The notes under the pieces were generated by a model. It was not told the origin of the DNA. It ran no database searches and saw only the letters and a program-made list of their open reading frames with translations. From Oreohelix idahoensis (taxonomy: Eukaryota; Mollusca; Gastropoda; Stylommatophora; Oreohelicidae): a stretch of DNA of 64,000 bases. Of the stretch, positions 49,600-61,522 are shown piece by piece. The stretch covers positions 310,001 through 374,000 of the forward strand of contig JAMPIV010012229.1 of assembly GCA_024509875.1 (NCBI GenBank), in the 5' to 3' direction. The stretch's first letter is position 1; the number at the start of each line of letters is the position of its first letter. The position numbers and the translations under genes were made by a program.

Positions 49600-49868
49600 A
49601 TACAGATGGCAAAAGAACAGTCAACCAACCGCAGCTGAGGTTCAAAGATGTGTAGAAGAGAGACAAGAAGGCACTCACAGCAACCTATGAGGATGAAGCT
49701 GCCGATTGCACCAAGTGGCGATGCTCCCTACGGCGCCACATAAGATTGGGCGAAAAAAAGCTCTCACAACAAGCAGAAGAGAAAAGAACACGCCAAAAGG
49801 AAGGCCTGGCAAAAAAAAAACAGTTGAGGGCTTTCACCCGAGGGGCGCATTCCTATAGTCAGTTATGA
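49600..49868 (+). mobile_element. LINE 3' end of a Cys/His-tail type, with (TAC)n tail
   Basis: In one frame the segment reads CKRDKKALTATYEDEAADCTKWRCSLRRHIRLGEKKLSQQAEEKRTRQKE, typical of the end of LINE polyproteins that finish with a 'SRIGL.SH' zinc-knuckle. Here the last part is degraded (AFTRGAHSYSQL). GACTGAAGGAGG ends it and the (TAC)n tract begins at once. Confidence 0.65.
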
Positions 49869-50339
49869 CTGAAGGAGGCTACTACTACTACCACTACTAC
49901 TACTGCTGCTACTACTACTACTACTACTAATACTAACTACTGCTACTACTACTATTACTACTACTACTACTAACTACTACTACTACTAACTACTACTACT
50001 ACTGCTACTACTACTACTACTACTACTACTATTACTAATACTACTACTAACTACTACTACTACTACTACTACTAATATTAACTACTACTGCTACTACTAT
50101 TACTATTACTAATACTACTACGTACTACTACTACTGCTACAATTACTAATACTACTACTAACTACTACTACTACTGCTACTACTACTACTAACTATTACC
50201 ACTACTACTACTACTGCAAATACTACTACTAACTACTGCTACTACTACTACTACTATTACTAATACTACTACTAACTACTACTACTAATACTACTACAAC
50301 TTATATTACTAATACTACAACTAACTACTACTATACTGT

Positions 50340-50374
<35 letters not shown>

Positions 50375-50456
50375 TTACTAACTACTACTACTGCTGCTAC
50401 TACAACTACTACTAATAAGAATAATAATAATAATACTATTACAAATACTACTACTA

Positions 50457-50503
<47 letters not shown>

Positions 50504-50958
50504 AAATACTACTACTAACTACTACTATTACTACTACTACTTCTACTACTAACAACTAATAATAGTATTACTACTATTACTAATACTACTACTAACTACT
50601 AATACTACTACTAATATTACTACTAACTACTACTATTACTACTACTACTATTACTAATACTACTAACTACTACAACTACTATTACTAATACTACTACTAA
50701 CTACTACTAACTACTGCTACTAATGCTACTACTACTACTACTATTACTAATACTACTACTAACTACTACTACTATTACTAATACTACTACTAACTACTAC
50801 TAACTACTACTACTAATGATACTACTACTACTACTATTACTAATACTACTACTAACTACTACTACTACTTTTACTACTCTTACTACTACAAATAATACTA
50901 CTACTAACTACTAATACTACTTTTTTTACTACTACAGCTACTACTACTACATATTCTT
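49869..50958. repeat. Long (TAC)n-type microsatellite, about 1.09 kb
   Basis: TAC/ACT trinucleotides with frequent TAA, TGC and ATT variants, giving a higher-order ACTACTAATACTACTACTAACTAC texture. It is the longest simple repeat in the window. Confidence 0.97.
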
Positions 50959-51949
50959 AAGTTTCCAAGGTGAAGGATATAAATAGAGACCCAAAAATTC
51001 GTCGAGAAGAAAACTGATGAAGTACATTCAGAAGACATGGAAAGAGTTTGATTTAGTTGCAGAGGGTGGGGTTGGGAGAGCTTGTTATGAACTGATCGAA
51101 GATCTATGCTCCATAGGTAGCTGAATGGCAGTGAATGACTGAATGAATGTATGAATTAATTGATCACTGAATGAATTAAATAAGTAATGTTGAAAACGTA
51201 TCTGGCTACTTTTTAATACATTCATCCCACATTTAGATATACTTATCACATCTTCTGTTACATGAGCCACGAATGGCTTGCCTAAGTCATTTTAATGGAA
51301 TTTTCCTAAATATGCTCTTCCATTTCTTCAGTTTGATAAGCTATAATCATGACTTTTTACTTGCTAAGAGTCAAACGATTTTGTTTCCAGATCAATAATT
51401 GTTAATTAACGAAGTAGGAGCCTGTTTTTCTCCAAAATTGATATTTTAAGCACCTACTTAAAAGCATCAGGGATTGTCATATAATTTTCGGCGATCTCTT
51501 GTCCGCGCCGGCAGTATTTAGCTACCTTTGGCGTGCGTACTGAATTACGTACATTATTCAGCTGTTGACGCATGTTAGTTCCCTACTTTCCAACAGGTAA
51601 TTGGTAATTTCGACTCATTGTTTGCACTTCTTCCTGTAATAATTCGTCTTGTCTGTTTACCTGTTCATCCCTGCTGAAAGAGTAGACGGATGATGCAATC
51701 TTGACCGACAGTCACGTTGGTAAAATTCTCGTGTACCAGACATTGAGCGCCGGATGTACACGGAAAGGGTCAAGCTAGCTCGCTTATCGCTGATATGGCT
51801 AGTGCGACCTTCTAATTACTGTCGTGAAGAGTCACAACACAGATAGTCAAATGAGGGTGTTACGTGCAGTCTTTGATATCTTACAATATTATACATAGGT
51901 AATTTTTTAGTGCTTAAGGGAAAGTCATTATTGAGTTACTTCCCTTGAA
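50959..51949. other. Unannotated stretch
   Basis: No gene recognised. The part from about 51.7 kb may already be family B. Confidence 0.4.
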
Positions 51950-53250
51950 CTCCGCGGATAAATACATTTTTACTGCGATTTATTCGTTGTTTGGGTAATA
52001 ATAGATTGTTCTTGCTTCAGAATATCTATGGCCTGAATTTATGTGTATTGTTTGTCTGAGTAGGACAAGTCTGTCTTATATCTGTATATCTTTACATATC
52101 TAAGTCGAACTATATGTTCTGTTGTCTCTAGAGAGGTCAAAGGCTATTCGGCGAATGTGTCGCTTGAGTGGGGTGATTTGGCTTCATCCTGATAGGGAAT
52201 GTGTGTGTTTTGCTATGTCGGCTTGATGCCTTGAAAAAGTGATCTCAGTGGTTTTGGGGAAAGTGATAGTCGTCTAGACCTATCGTGTATGCTTTACCCC
52301 AGTGTTTATTCATCTTGCCAAGGAATGGCAGTTTCATATTCCCTCTACCAAGGTAATCAAAGATACTCTTATGAACTCTCGATCGAAGCCACCATTGTCG
52401 ATAATTACGATTTGAATGTTTAAGAGAATATATTTGACTCGATGAAAAACGACTTCGATTCCTAGCAGCACTATATTCTGTAGAATGCAGTCTATTGTTC
52501 ATGACCAAATCTACAGAGCAACGAAATGTTGTATGAATGACTAACTTTAGAACAGATTCATTATCTGTATTCAAACGTGAGTGACAGTTCACGAGTGGAG
52601 CCATCTTGGAACCAAAACATGTAGGACTTTCAAGAAGAGAAAAGGGATGCCCGTATTATCGCTTGATCAGTCCAGAGATCACTGCTACACATGAGAACCC
52701 ATTGTTAGTGGTTCAATATTATTATATGGAAAAATATGTGCTGAACATTATGTTGAAGAATCGTTGCTAAACGAGATTAGGTTTAGAAGTCATCTGAAAT
52801 ATTGTTTACAAGCTGACGTGCTCAGTCAGTGACGTCAGATGATATATGTATGGGCGATACTGAGTGCTTGGCTATTGACAGTCCATTATACCATTATTCT
52901 ACATGAGTGCCCATGTAACATTGCAAGACCATTTGTCCACTGTACTATGATGTATTATGGCAACCTGTGATTTGTCACTATCTGTGCTGTCGAGTGTGTA
53001 CGTCCAATTAAACTTTAGAAAAGGTACACAGTCGTTGGTGTCGATGACTTCCGGTCATACATGAGTGTGAGAAGAGAACATTTGTCAACAACACGAACCC
53101 TTATCATCATTCGCACATTATACACTCCATCCATGTCTACACAACACTGCGTAGGTCAAGTTGACATTCCATACACTACAGTGGGGCAGGCAACACCATA
53201 GGGATCTTGTCAACTGATGATGATAGACGCCTGTCTTCCCGCCTAGGAGT
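51950..53250. repeat. Family B dispersed repeat, copy 1
   Basis: Shares ordered blocks with 57.93-59.04 kb: AATAGATT...TCTATGGCCTGAATTTATGTGTATT (about 52002-52050), ACAAGTCTGTC(C)TATAT, and the ACTCCATCC...CACTGCGTAGGT(C)A block (about 53125-53160). The copies are strongly diverged. No long open frame is conserved between them. It may be a further LTR-like repeat. Confidence 0.45.
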
Positions 53251-54531
53251 GTTCTGGTGTACTTTATCAACATATATTATATCCAACTAAATATCAACTT
53301 TATCAGAGGGTCGATGTTTGCACAAGTACAGGGAGATAAATTATCCGCTTGTGGACATATTACAGACATGCATCTGAAAGACGGAATGCTGTAATAGTGT
53401 CGTAGATTTTTGATAGGGGAATTAAGACTTGGGCTGGTCCCTTCTGAATAGATTAGAACCAGTGATAGCAACAGTGAGAGATAATAATAGAAACAGATTT
53501 CCACGAGTGAGATGGAGAAATTAATAGAGTCTGTCCCTGAAATCGAGAAACTTCTCTCTTTCAGCCTATCTTCTACAACAGATCTAGAGGAGTCAGACAG
53601 TCTATTATAATATATATTAATATATATATCTCCACTCACATACACACACACCCAAGTGACGACAGTTAGACGCACAGACGTGGTTAAACTATAACAATGG
53701 AATATAGATATTTTGGAACGAGCTGACCGACACGCTTGAATAAAGTTTATGTAAATTTATTAACATAAGGAAAATTTACCACAACGCATAAATGTTAATA
53801 TCAAGCATAGAAAATACATATAAGGTAATGAATTACTACAAGTATTATAGACCCATAGGTGTAATCTTTTCCCTCGATGTTTAGCCCACGATCCTGTTAG
53901 AAGAAAAGTGATAGCCCCAAAGAGTCACGGATATATACACTATAGTCTCAGATTTCCCTCTAAAGTTGAGAAACAGAAGGTATACCCTAATCTATCCTAA
54001 GAGAGGAAAACCAGCATTTAGCAACAATTTGCATAAATGAAATTACAAAAAAAAAATGTGGGTGCACAAATCATATTATAAAAGAATCACTCAGTCTGCT
54101 TTCACTCTGTTCTTTCAGCAGGGGCCCCTGTCTCACTTTTCTTACCTAAAATCTTGCTGGTGTTCGCCGTCTGGCGCACGTTAGTACACACACACCGTTT
54201 AATCTGTCTGTCTTTTTTGATGAAGCGGATCCCAGCTCTGCAGATTTTGGTTTCATCCAATGGGTCCGGGGAGCGTCCTCTTCATGCGATAGTTTTCTTT
54301 TTTTCAGATTTAAGTTAGTGTCAATTTACTCAGTTCAGGTAAGAATTAGATGTAAGCGGGCACACAGTGTCAGAATCACGAGGTTTCCCTTATTTAGGAA
54401 GATGACAGGTTGGTAAATTCCCTCAATAGATAATTATTGGTCAAACTACAATTAGTCAAAATGTCGGAATGTTAATGGTTTGTAATTTTTCTCGCCACAG
54501 GGCTGCATGTACATGAGAGTTTGTGAAGAAA
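53251..54531. other. Unannotated stretch
   Basis: No protein homology in the 132-residue minus-strand frame at 53277-53675. No tandem repeats. Confidence 0.4.
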
Positions 54532-54533
54532 TA

Positions 54534-55769
54534 CAAGGGGATTCACATAAGTCTTGGGCCTGACCAGGAAGGACATGTCACAGAGAGCTGAAATTTTGTA
54601 TAGTGTTTATACCTTTTCAAACTAAACCAGTCATCACATGCCAGTATAACCTCTTCATCACTGTCAAAATGATTTCCTTTTAGCTGTTTTTTAAGATTTG
54701 GGAATAGAAAAAAGTCTGATGGAGCCAAATCTGGAGAATATGGTGGGTGTGGAAAAATTTCAATATTCAAATCGTTGGCTGCTAGCTGCACAAGCCGTGC
54801 TTTGTGAGAGGGCGCGTTGTCTTGAAGCAAAGGAAGATTTTGAGTGCGCGTTATCCCTTGTTTCCTGGTCACAACCTTTCTTAGTGTTGTGAGAAGATCT
54901 GCATAGTACTGTCCATTAACTGTGTTGCCACGAGGCAGATAATCTTTCAAAAGTACACCTTTGCCATCCCAAAAAACAGTCAGCATCACATTTCCTGCAG
55001 ATTTCTGCGCCCTCGGCTTGACAGGTGTTGGGAAGCCCGGGGTTTTCCATTGCATGCTGGCAATTTTGGATTCGGGATCATAATGGTGTACCCAAGTCTC
55101 ATCTACTGTCACCATGGTCTCCAAAAATTTTTTTGACTGACACTTTTTGAGCAACTGTTGACAGCAATTTACCCTCGTTTGCTTCTGTTCACGTGTCAAC
55201 AGTCGCGGAACCCAGCGTGCACACACTTTTCTCATGTTCAGTCTGTTGTGTAAAATTCTATAAACTGTTTTCTTCATTTAGTTTTACTCTACTAGCTATC
55301 TCCACAATTGTAATTTTTCGATCCTGCTCAATGATTTTCTTCACTCTTGTTGCATTTTCATCGTTGCACTCTGAGGCTCGTCTACCAGATCTTGGCAGAT
55401 CAGCAACATTTGAGCGGCCGCACTTAAACTGTTGACACCAGTTTTTTACCGAAGTATATGAAGGACAAGAATCACGAAACACTGGTTCCATCTCCCTGTG
55501 TATTTCTGTAGGTGTTTTTCCCTGAAACATAAGAAATTTTATCACAGCTCTGGCCTCCTTCTTTTCCATTGTTTTGTCAAATCTTTGGAGCAGCAGATCT
55601 GGTCAATAGGGTACATTGCGCCGTGCACCGTAGCGGGAAAACCAATTGAAGAAACAAAAGCGTACTTTACACATTCAGTGCAAATATGATGAACTTTAAA
55701 TGTGCCAAGTTTCATCTTCCTCCTGTGACTCCTTCATGGTCAGGCCCAAGACTTATGTCAAGCCCCTTG
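54534..55769 (-). mobile_element. Mariner-like DNA transposon with TA target duplication
   Basis: The ends are CAAGGGGATTCACATAAGTC (left) and the complement of CAAGGGGCTTGACATAAGTC (right). They form an inverted repeat of about 33 bp with two mismatches that runs on through TTGGGCCTGACCA. TA dinucleotides flank both ends (54532-54533 and 55770-55771). The length is 1236 bp. The single gene inside is almost intact. This is a different lineage from the mariner at 37.6 kb, as the ends and protein differ. Confidence 0.95.
54543..55569 (-). pseudogene. Mariner transposase with one frameshift
   Basis: The minus-strand ATG at 55569 gives a first HTH (MEKKEARAVIKFLMFQGKTPTEIHREM), a second HTH with SYTSVKNWCQQFK, and the LPRSGRRAS hook up to about 55265, where a single frame change occurs. 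The frame from 55277 to 54543 carries RKVCARWVPRLL, the catalytic VTVDETWVHHYDPE (first Asp), LLQDNAPSHKA (second Asp) and the canonical YSPDLAPSDFFLFP (third Asp). Together this is about 340 residues, full length for mariner. All three catalytic Asp and the WVPHxL-like linker are present, so one small indel is the main visible lesion. Confidence 0.93.
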
Positions 55770-55771
55770 TA

Positions 55772-57929
55772 TAATCTGGCTCAATAGGCCCAGTATAGGC
55801 ATTTAGTCTTTAAAACCGTTAGTGAGATTTGTACTCTGTTTATTTCTGGAGGCACACACACTGCCAGACAGGTGTTAACTTGTAACCCACGTGGTTAAAG
55901 ATAAAAATGTTTCTTCTGTCAGTTGTACTAAAACCGCTGGTAAAAGTTGGGCTGACCCAAAACTGTATAAGGAAGAGAAAAGTACAAAATACCTAACCAT
56001 AATATTCGCTTCGGTTTGATCACCACGAAATAGAATTTATTCACTAGATAGGTATTCTAGGATTTGACCTAATTCTCGCTTATTCTCTAAAATCCCCGCA
56101 AAAGTAGCCTTCCCGATTTCTTAACACCTACATAAAACTCAGACGACGGCACTGAAACTGCCAGACGCGTTTCACACCTGCCGCTACCTATGGTCATTTC
56201 CCAGTGATGCATGTTGGCGCCTCTCACACCTAACACCGAGAAACTAAACCGTAGAATCTTCGTGTCAGATGAAAATGCTAGACGATATGTCTGCCATCAT
56301 GTCTGTCGAGAACGAATTTCACACTATTCGGTCTACTCAAGAACTTAGCTAAACAGCAATAAAAATGCGTTGCTAAATAAGAAAAGAGACAGGCGAAGGT
56401 ATGAATGGGAGAGTTTTATTTATCACAATCAGACGAATGCGAAGAAAAGAAAGGATAAAAGAGCGATAATAAAGTAGAAGACACGGGTAGAATAAAGAAA
56501 AGATATAGACATTTATTAATCATAAATCTCTCTGCGACAAATAGCTTCCGGACACAAGTGTTACGAAGACATTATTTGTGATAATGTAGGGAATTGTACT
56601 GGTAATCATTACCAAGAATTGACGGAAATGCCAATTCCATATTTGGAAAGTGACCTTTTAAATAACACGCATAATTTTCCATGATTGAAACTATTGGCCG
56701 GCATTCGAAATGTAAACATTGTAGTGGATTTGATGGTACTGTACGGTTGTGATATTACCTAGTGTGATGCATGAGGTCAGCTGTGAAGGCTCCTGAGATA
56801 AATGTAGCTGTGAATTTACAGAAGGCCCTTCTTGCTACCACTTACGACCTCACACATATCTTTTTTACTAATGAATGTGGCTACGTTAAAAATCTAGGGT
56901 ACTGATATGTAATGTGTTGTGGTAGATTACATACACACACATAGATATTTAATAAGTCTAATAATATTAATAAAATTTATAACACACTGAACTAACTCAA
57001 GCTGTTTAAATTTTTGATATTAAATTTTCTTTAAGTTTATTTGTTCTTAACCAAGGTTTTATTTTGGTCAGAACATATGAAAGGTTTTGAAATTATGAAT
57101 GAAATGCATGAATATATGTCATAATAAACTAGAAAATGTGTACATATGTATTTCAAATGACTGGTTAATAGTAATTATCTTAAGATAGTCCCAGGAGAAC
57201 TTATTTCTAGATATGCAGTTGGGGTGATATCATCACTCCCTGTCTATGACTACCAAACATTGTCCATTCACTGATGGGAGTAATACAAGTTTTATTTCTC
57301 AAAATTTTTGTGGGTTCTAGTGATGGTAATATAGTTGGTGTGTTTGTTAGTAAATAAGTTGGTGAAGGTCCAGCAGGCCAGACGCTCACGTATCTTGACT
57401 GAGTAGTTCTGGTGCTGGAATCTGGTGGCCCCACCTCTCCGTGCTTGGGGGCAATATAAGGCTGCTCTGACAAAATACTAGACTGCACTGGTCCACACTT
57501 GTATATATCAACACAGCATTTGACACCACTTTGGTGCCAAACAGAAACTCACACTTCTGCAACAAAAGTATTGCGTCATGTGTCAGAACTCTACCTCCTG
57601 AGCCACTTCTGCACACAACACTACACAACAACACCACATAGACGGGGTCAGATCTCTCTGACCATACAGCACATCTTACCAAGTTGGTTTCACATAGTAC
57701 TAGTTCCCCAAGACTACATATTCTGAAATATGTTCATGTTGCGTGCATAATTTGACGCACATATTACAAAAATCGATATGGCTATTTAATATGGAAAAAA
57801 ATATAGACATTCATTCATTTGTGTATGAAAATGCTGTCTATGGGGAAAGCGAGATAATCCATGTTTGATTCACACTTTTGATTATAGGAGTAATCGTTCT
57901 TGATATTGATCCGGCGCACGGATATTGCT
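55772..57929. other. Unannotated stretch with a possible family A 3' end
   Basis: TTCTCGCTTATTCTCTAAAATCCCC...CCTACATAAAACTCAGACGACGG (about 56072-56147) resembles the 3' end of family A copy 2 (CCTATATAAAACTCACGACAACG). The rest, including the 93-98-residue minus-strand frames near 57.2-57.7 kb, is unrecognised. Confidence 0.35.
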
Positions 57930-59040
57930 CTTATATTTGTACTTATTTTTAGGGCCAGGAAATAGATTAATTTGCTTATTATGTTTATGGCCTGAATTCA
58001 TATGTATTACATATTATTAGTACAAGTAGAATCAGTCCTATATTGTATATTTTGGATGGGTAGGCGGGACTAGATTCTTATTATTCCGCTCTAGCGGAAG
58101 TATGAGTTGTCTTGACAAGTCGTGATGAGTTCCGATGTACCGTGATAATGGCGGGTACGCACTTTCCAAAGGGCTGGTAGATTCTTAAGGAAATATGATT
58201 CATGAAGTGGTTTTCTTCTAAAGGAGATGGTATCTCTACTATAGTTTATGTTAGAGATTCTCCTAAGGTACGGTACAATGTATAATTCGGACTCCATGTA
58301 TTGCCAGACCCTATTTTGATGATCTCATGTCGATTCGACCTAGATGTTTTGGAAGATGACACTTTTACAGCGGTGCTTCGTGAATCGCTAGGGTCGAAAT
58401 CATTTATATACCCATTATAAATTAACTCTGGCTTATTTTGTATGAGTGACGAAGATCAGGGACAGTTAGACTTTCTACAGACACAAGTGTATGAGTGGTT
58501 ATATTGGTCAGCACACGAACAGTACACCATTCGCGGTAATCACACTCTACACTTCTACTTCATACATACACCATCCTGCGTCGGTTGGAGTGACCAAGTT
58601 TAGGGCCTGCTTCCCCTGGAGCCTTTGCCTTCCCTAACTCAGGACTAGGGTGAGTTACCCATTTACAGCTGGGTAAACTGGAGCATGCCTGATCTCAACA
58701 ACACACCACTCTTCCTTACAGAGCATACAGACTGACACTTTACAGAGTGGAAAGAAGAAAAGAAACTTTACAGTGGCGAGCCAGATTCCTGGGTCCAGCT
58801 TACGCAGTTTTGTGTTGAGAATCACAGTTTACAGCTGAAAGAACATTTGTTTGACCACATCAACACCAGTAGGACAGCTATACAGTCGATGTCAGCTTGA
58901 CCTGTATTACCGATAGGATGCTGTATCTAGGTCAGCGCTTGTTGACAGTTTTTCGCTGTACAGACAGTATTACACAGGACAGTGGTATCAAGTGTAGAAA
59001 ATATCTGGGGCAGTATTGTTGACATTTCTCAACGTACAGA
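57930..59040. repeat. Family B dispersed repeat, copy 2
   Basis: Ordered similarity to 51.95-53.25 kb (see copy 1), for example TTTATGGCCTGAATTCATATGTATTA at about 57983 and ACACCATCCTGCGTCGGTTGGAG at about 58566. It is interrupted by the SINE at 58595-58690. Confidence 0.45.
58595..58690 (-). mobile_element. tRNA-derived SINE (family D) core, minus strand
   Basis: The minus strand reads CTCCAGTTTACCCAGCTGTAAATGGGTAACTCACC and CTGAGTTAGGGAAGGC, the core shared with 10440-10520 and 11260-11320. Its tRNA-like head is not clear. Confidence 0.65.
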
Positions 59041-59800
59041 AGAATCACAGTGTTGGTGAACATAAAGTGCATATTTCATCGTTGGATCTTCATATGCTCA
59101 ACGAAAAAAAAAATTGACAGTGTAATAGTTTAAAATTAAATCTATTACTGAATAAAGTGGCAAGTTATTAGTATTAAAATAAACTGTGCCTGCTTTGCAA
59201 CACCATACCTGCAACACATTCCATTCATGACATAAATTATATTGTATGCTATATGCTATTTATGCTTACATGTTATTTGTTTATATGTGTAGGTGTTTAT
59301 ATGTTGCGGGCCTGGATGGGAGGTGACTAGAACAGGAAATACCGAGTGATATTGGTCTTGTTCTGGCGTTCGATAGGGAGCAATTTCTTAATTGAAATTT
59401 GCATGCAACATAGTTTGCAAATATTTGGTTAGTTGTGACGACTGTTTCATATTTGTATTTGTAACATTTTTTTGTTCTTTATTTTTGTTTGATTTGTTTG
59501 TATAATTGTAGGTCTCATCTTTCCTTTCATTTCAGTTTTTTACACCCTTATGTTTATACACTGTGGCGTTATTTGTCTTGTTATCTTATTGCAGTTATCA
59601 TCACGGTTTCTGTGATCATTTTTTTTCATTTCTCCTATTTAATTTAATTTGATCTCTGCAAATGTGTTCATATTGTCTTTTCTTGTTTGTCCTTTGTAAT
59701 GTCTTTAGTTGACATATGACATAGGAGTTATAGTGGTATACACTGATAGTATAGTACAGATCAGTACTTTATGATTGTTATTGTTATAAAACAAAATGTA
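59041..59800. other. Unannotated stretch upstream of the second Gmr1-type element
   Basis: The 5' LTR of the element should lie in or near here. I cannot define it because the 3' LTR is outside the window. Confidence 0.4.
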
Positions 59801-59985
59801 CAAGACCTTTGTAAGGCTTGTCTCCCAAAGTGATTGGTAAAGGGAAATATTTTTTCCACAGGTACTCAAGTGATCTTTGATTACATTGAGGTATACAAGA
59901 CCTTTGTAAGGCTTGTCCCCACAGTATTTGAGATACAGTTATTGTTGTCCACAGGTACTCAAGTTATCATTGGTTATTATAAACC
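59801..59985 (+). repeat. Two ~93-bp tandem units with hairpin, in the element leader
   Basis: ACAAGACCTTTGTAAGGCTTGTC (59801 onwards and 59894 onwards) begins each unit and can fold into a stem with one mismatch. Each unit also holds TCCACAGGTACTCAAG(T), an acceptor-like pyrimidine-CAG. Confidence 0.8.
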
Positions 59986-60091
59986 ATACAAGTTTGGACT
60001 AAGACTAAGTCTATGGTATAGACTTGTCTCCCATTAAAGTGAAATAGGGTAATTTATTTACTTTTTCAGGTTTCTGATTTAAGAAGACAAT

Positions 60092-61522
60092 ATGTCTACA
60101 TTAGATTATTTTATTGCACAAGGAAAATCTCTTGATAAGACTGGAAAAGACTTAGAACAATGGGCTGTTGCTCAATATGACAAAGCATTAGCTGCAGGAG
60201 AGAAAAAAACTGCTGCTGCTGTTGAAGAAAGAAAAGCTGCTGCTGAGGAAAAAAAAGCTGCGGCTGAGGAGAGAAAACTTCAAATAGAAGAAAAAAAAGT
60301 TGCTGCAGAAGAAAGGAAAGCTCTAGCTGAAGAAAAAAGATTAGAAAAAGAAGCTGATACTGCTGCTGAACTTAAGAAATTGCAGATGCAAGTGGAGGAA
60401 AGGAGATTTGAGGCAGAACAGAAGAAATTAGAAGCTGATGCAGAATAGAAAAAACTAGAAGTTGCTGCTGCTGCAGAACAGAAAAAACTAGAAGTTGCTG
60501 CTGCTGCAGAACAGAAAAAATTAGATGCTGCTGCAGAACAGAAAAAATTAGAAGCTGCTGCTGCTGCAGAACAAAAAAAATTAGATAGAGAAGCTGAAGA
60601 GAGAAAAGCAATAAGAGAACATGAGTTTGAATTAGAGAAATTAAAATTGACATGTATGAGTAATGTTAATCAGGCATCTGGTGGTAATGGTAAACCCTTT
60701 GTGTACAAGGTCAAGGTACCAGCGTTTAACCCTACCAGTGATGACATAACATTTTGGCTTTCTAGATTTGAACGGGCTTGTCGATCTCATAATGTTGACA
60801 AATCACAGTATGTGAATCAGTTGTCTGAAAATCTAAAAGGGGAGTCTCTGAGTAAGTTATATTTTGTTGAAGAGGCCGACAAAGATAATTATGATGCTGT
60901 TAGGGCAGCTTTGATAAAGAGATATCAGCTGTCGGAAGAAGGTTATCGTCTTTTGTTTAAAACAATGAGACCTGAGGTAGGTGTAGAATTCTCAGATTTC
61001 ATCTCAAAAGCACGAATTACACTTTCACGATGGATTGAATTATCCAAAACAGAGAAAACATTTGATGGTCTTACGGATTTATTGCTAAGAGACAAGGTCA
61101 TGTCTTCTGTAAATAAATCATTCCTAGAGTTCTTACATGAGCGTAAACCTGGTACAATAAAGCAAATGGAAGAATATTGTGACCAGTATGCCACGGCACA
61201 CCCTGACATGATTCTTAGTAACTCTAACATTAAAGAGAGTATGCCAGTTGCTTCGGCAACAGAATATAATCAGAATTACTCACACAAATTCCAAGGAGCT
61301 AAAAATAAATTTGATAAAAAGGTTAATTGGAATAAGTATCAAAACCAAGATAACCGCTCAAATCAGAGTTCTTCTTTGAAGAACTGGAATCGGGCTGATA
61401 GTCCTCGACACGCGAGGGGTACCCATAATGTTAGAAATTCTCGGAAAGGGAGTAGCTATAGGAACTACCCAAGTGCTTCATGGAGACAAAAAAAACCAAT
61501 ATTACAGGGATACTCAATATAA
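60092..61522 (+). CDS. gag: gag of the second Gmr1-type element, one internal TAG
   Basis: The start MSTLDYFIAQGKSLDKTG aligns with the gag start of element 1. Residues about 40-115 are a Lys/Glu/Ala coiled-coil (AEEKKAAAEERK repeats). A TAG at 60446-60448 interrupts an AEQKKLE repeat where the other units have CAG; the frame continues in register to 61522. An 11-residue AEQKKLEVAAA repeat follows (60440-60590). From about 60700 the capsid-like core begins (VPAFNPTSDDITFWLSRFERAC ... YRLLFKTMRPEVGVEFSDFI), and it ends in an Arg/Asn/Gly-rich tail. No CCHC knuckle is seen. Without the TAG the protein would be about 476 residues. It would form the particle and package RNA. Confidence 0.85.

Noticed and set aside
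52245..52604. 119-residue minus-strand frame as a gene
   Set aside because: It lies inside family B, and no corresponding frame is evident in the second copy.
57207..57682. Overlapping 93- and 98-residue minus-strand frames as a gene
   Set aside because: No homology, no initiation context, and strong overlap of two frames without codon bias.
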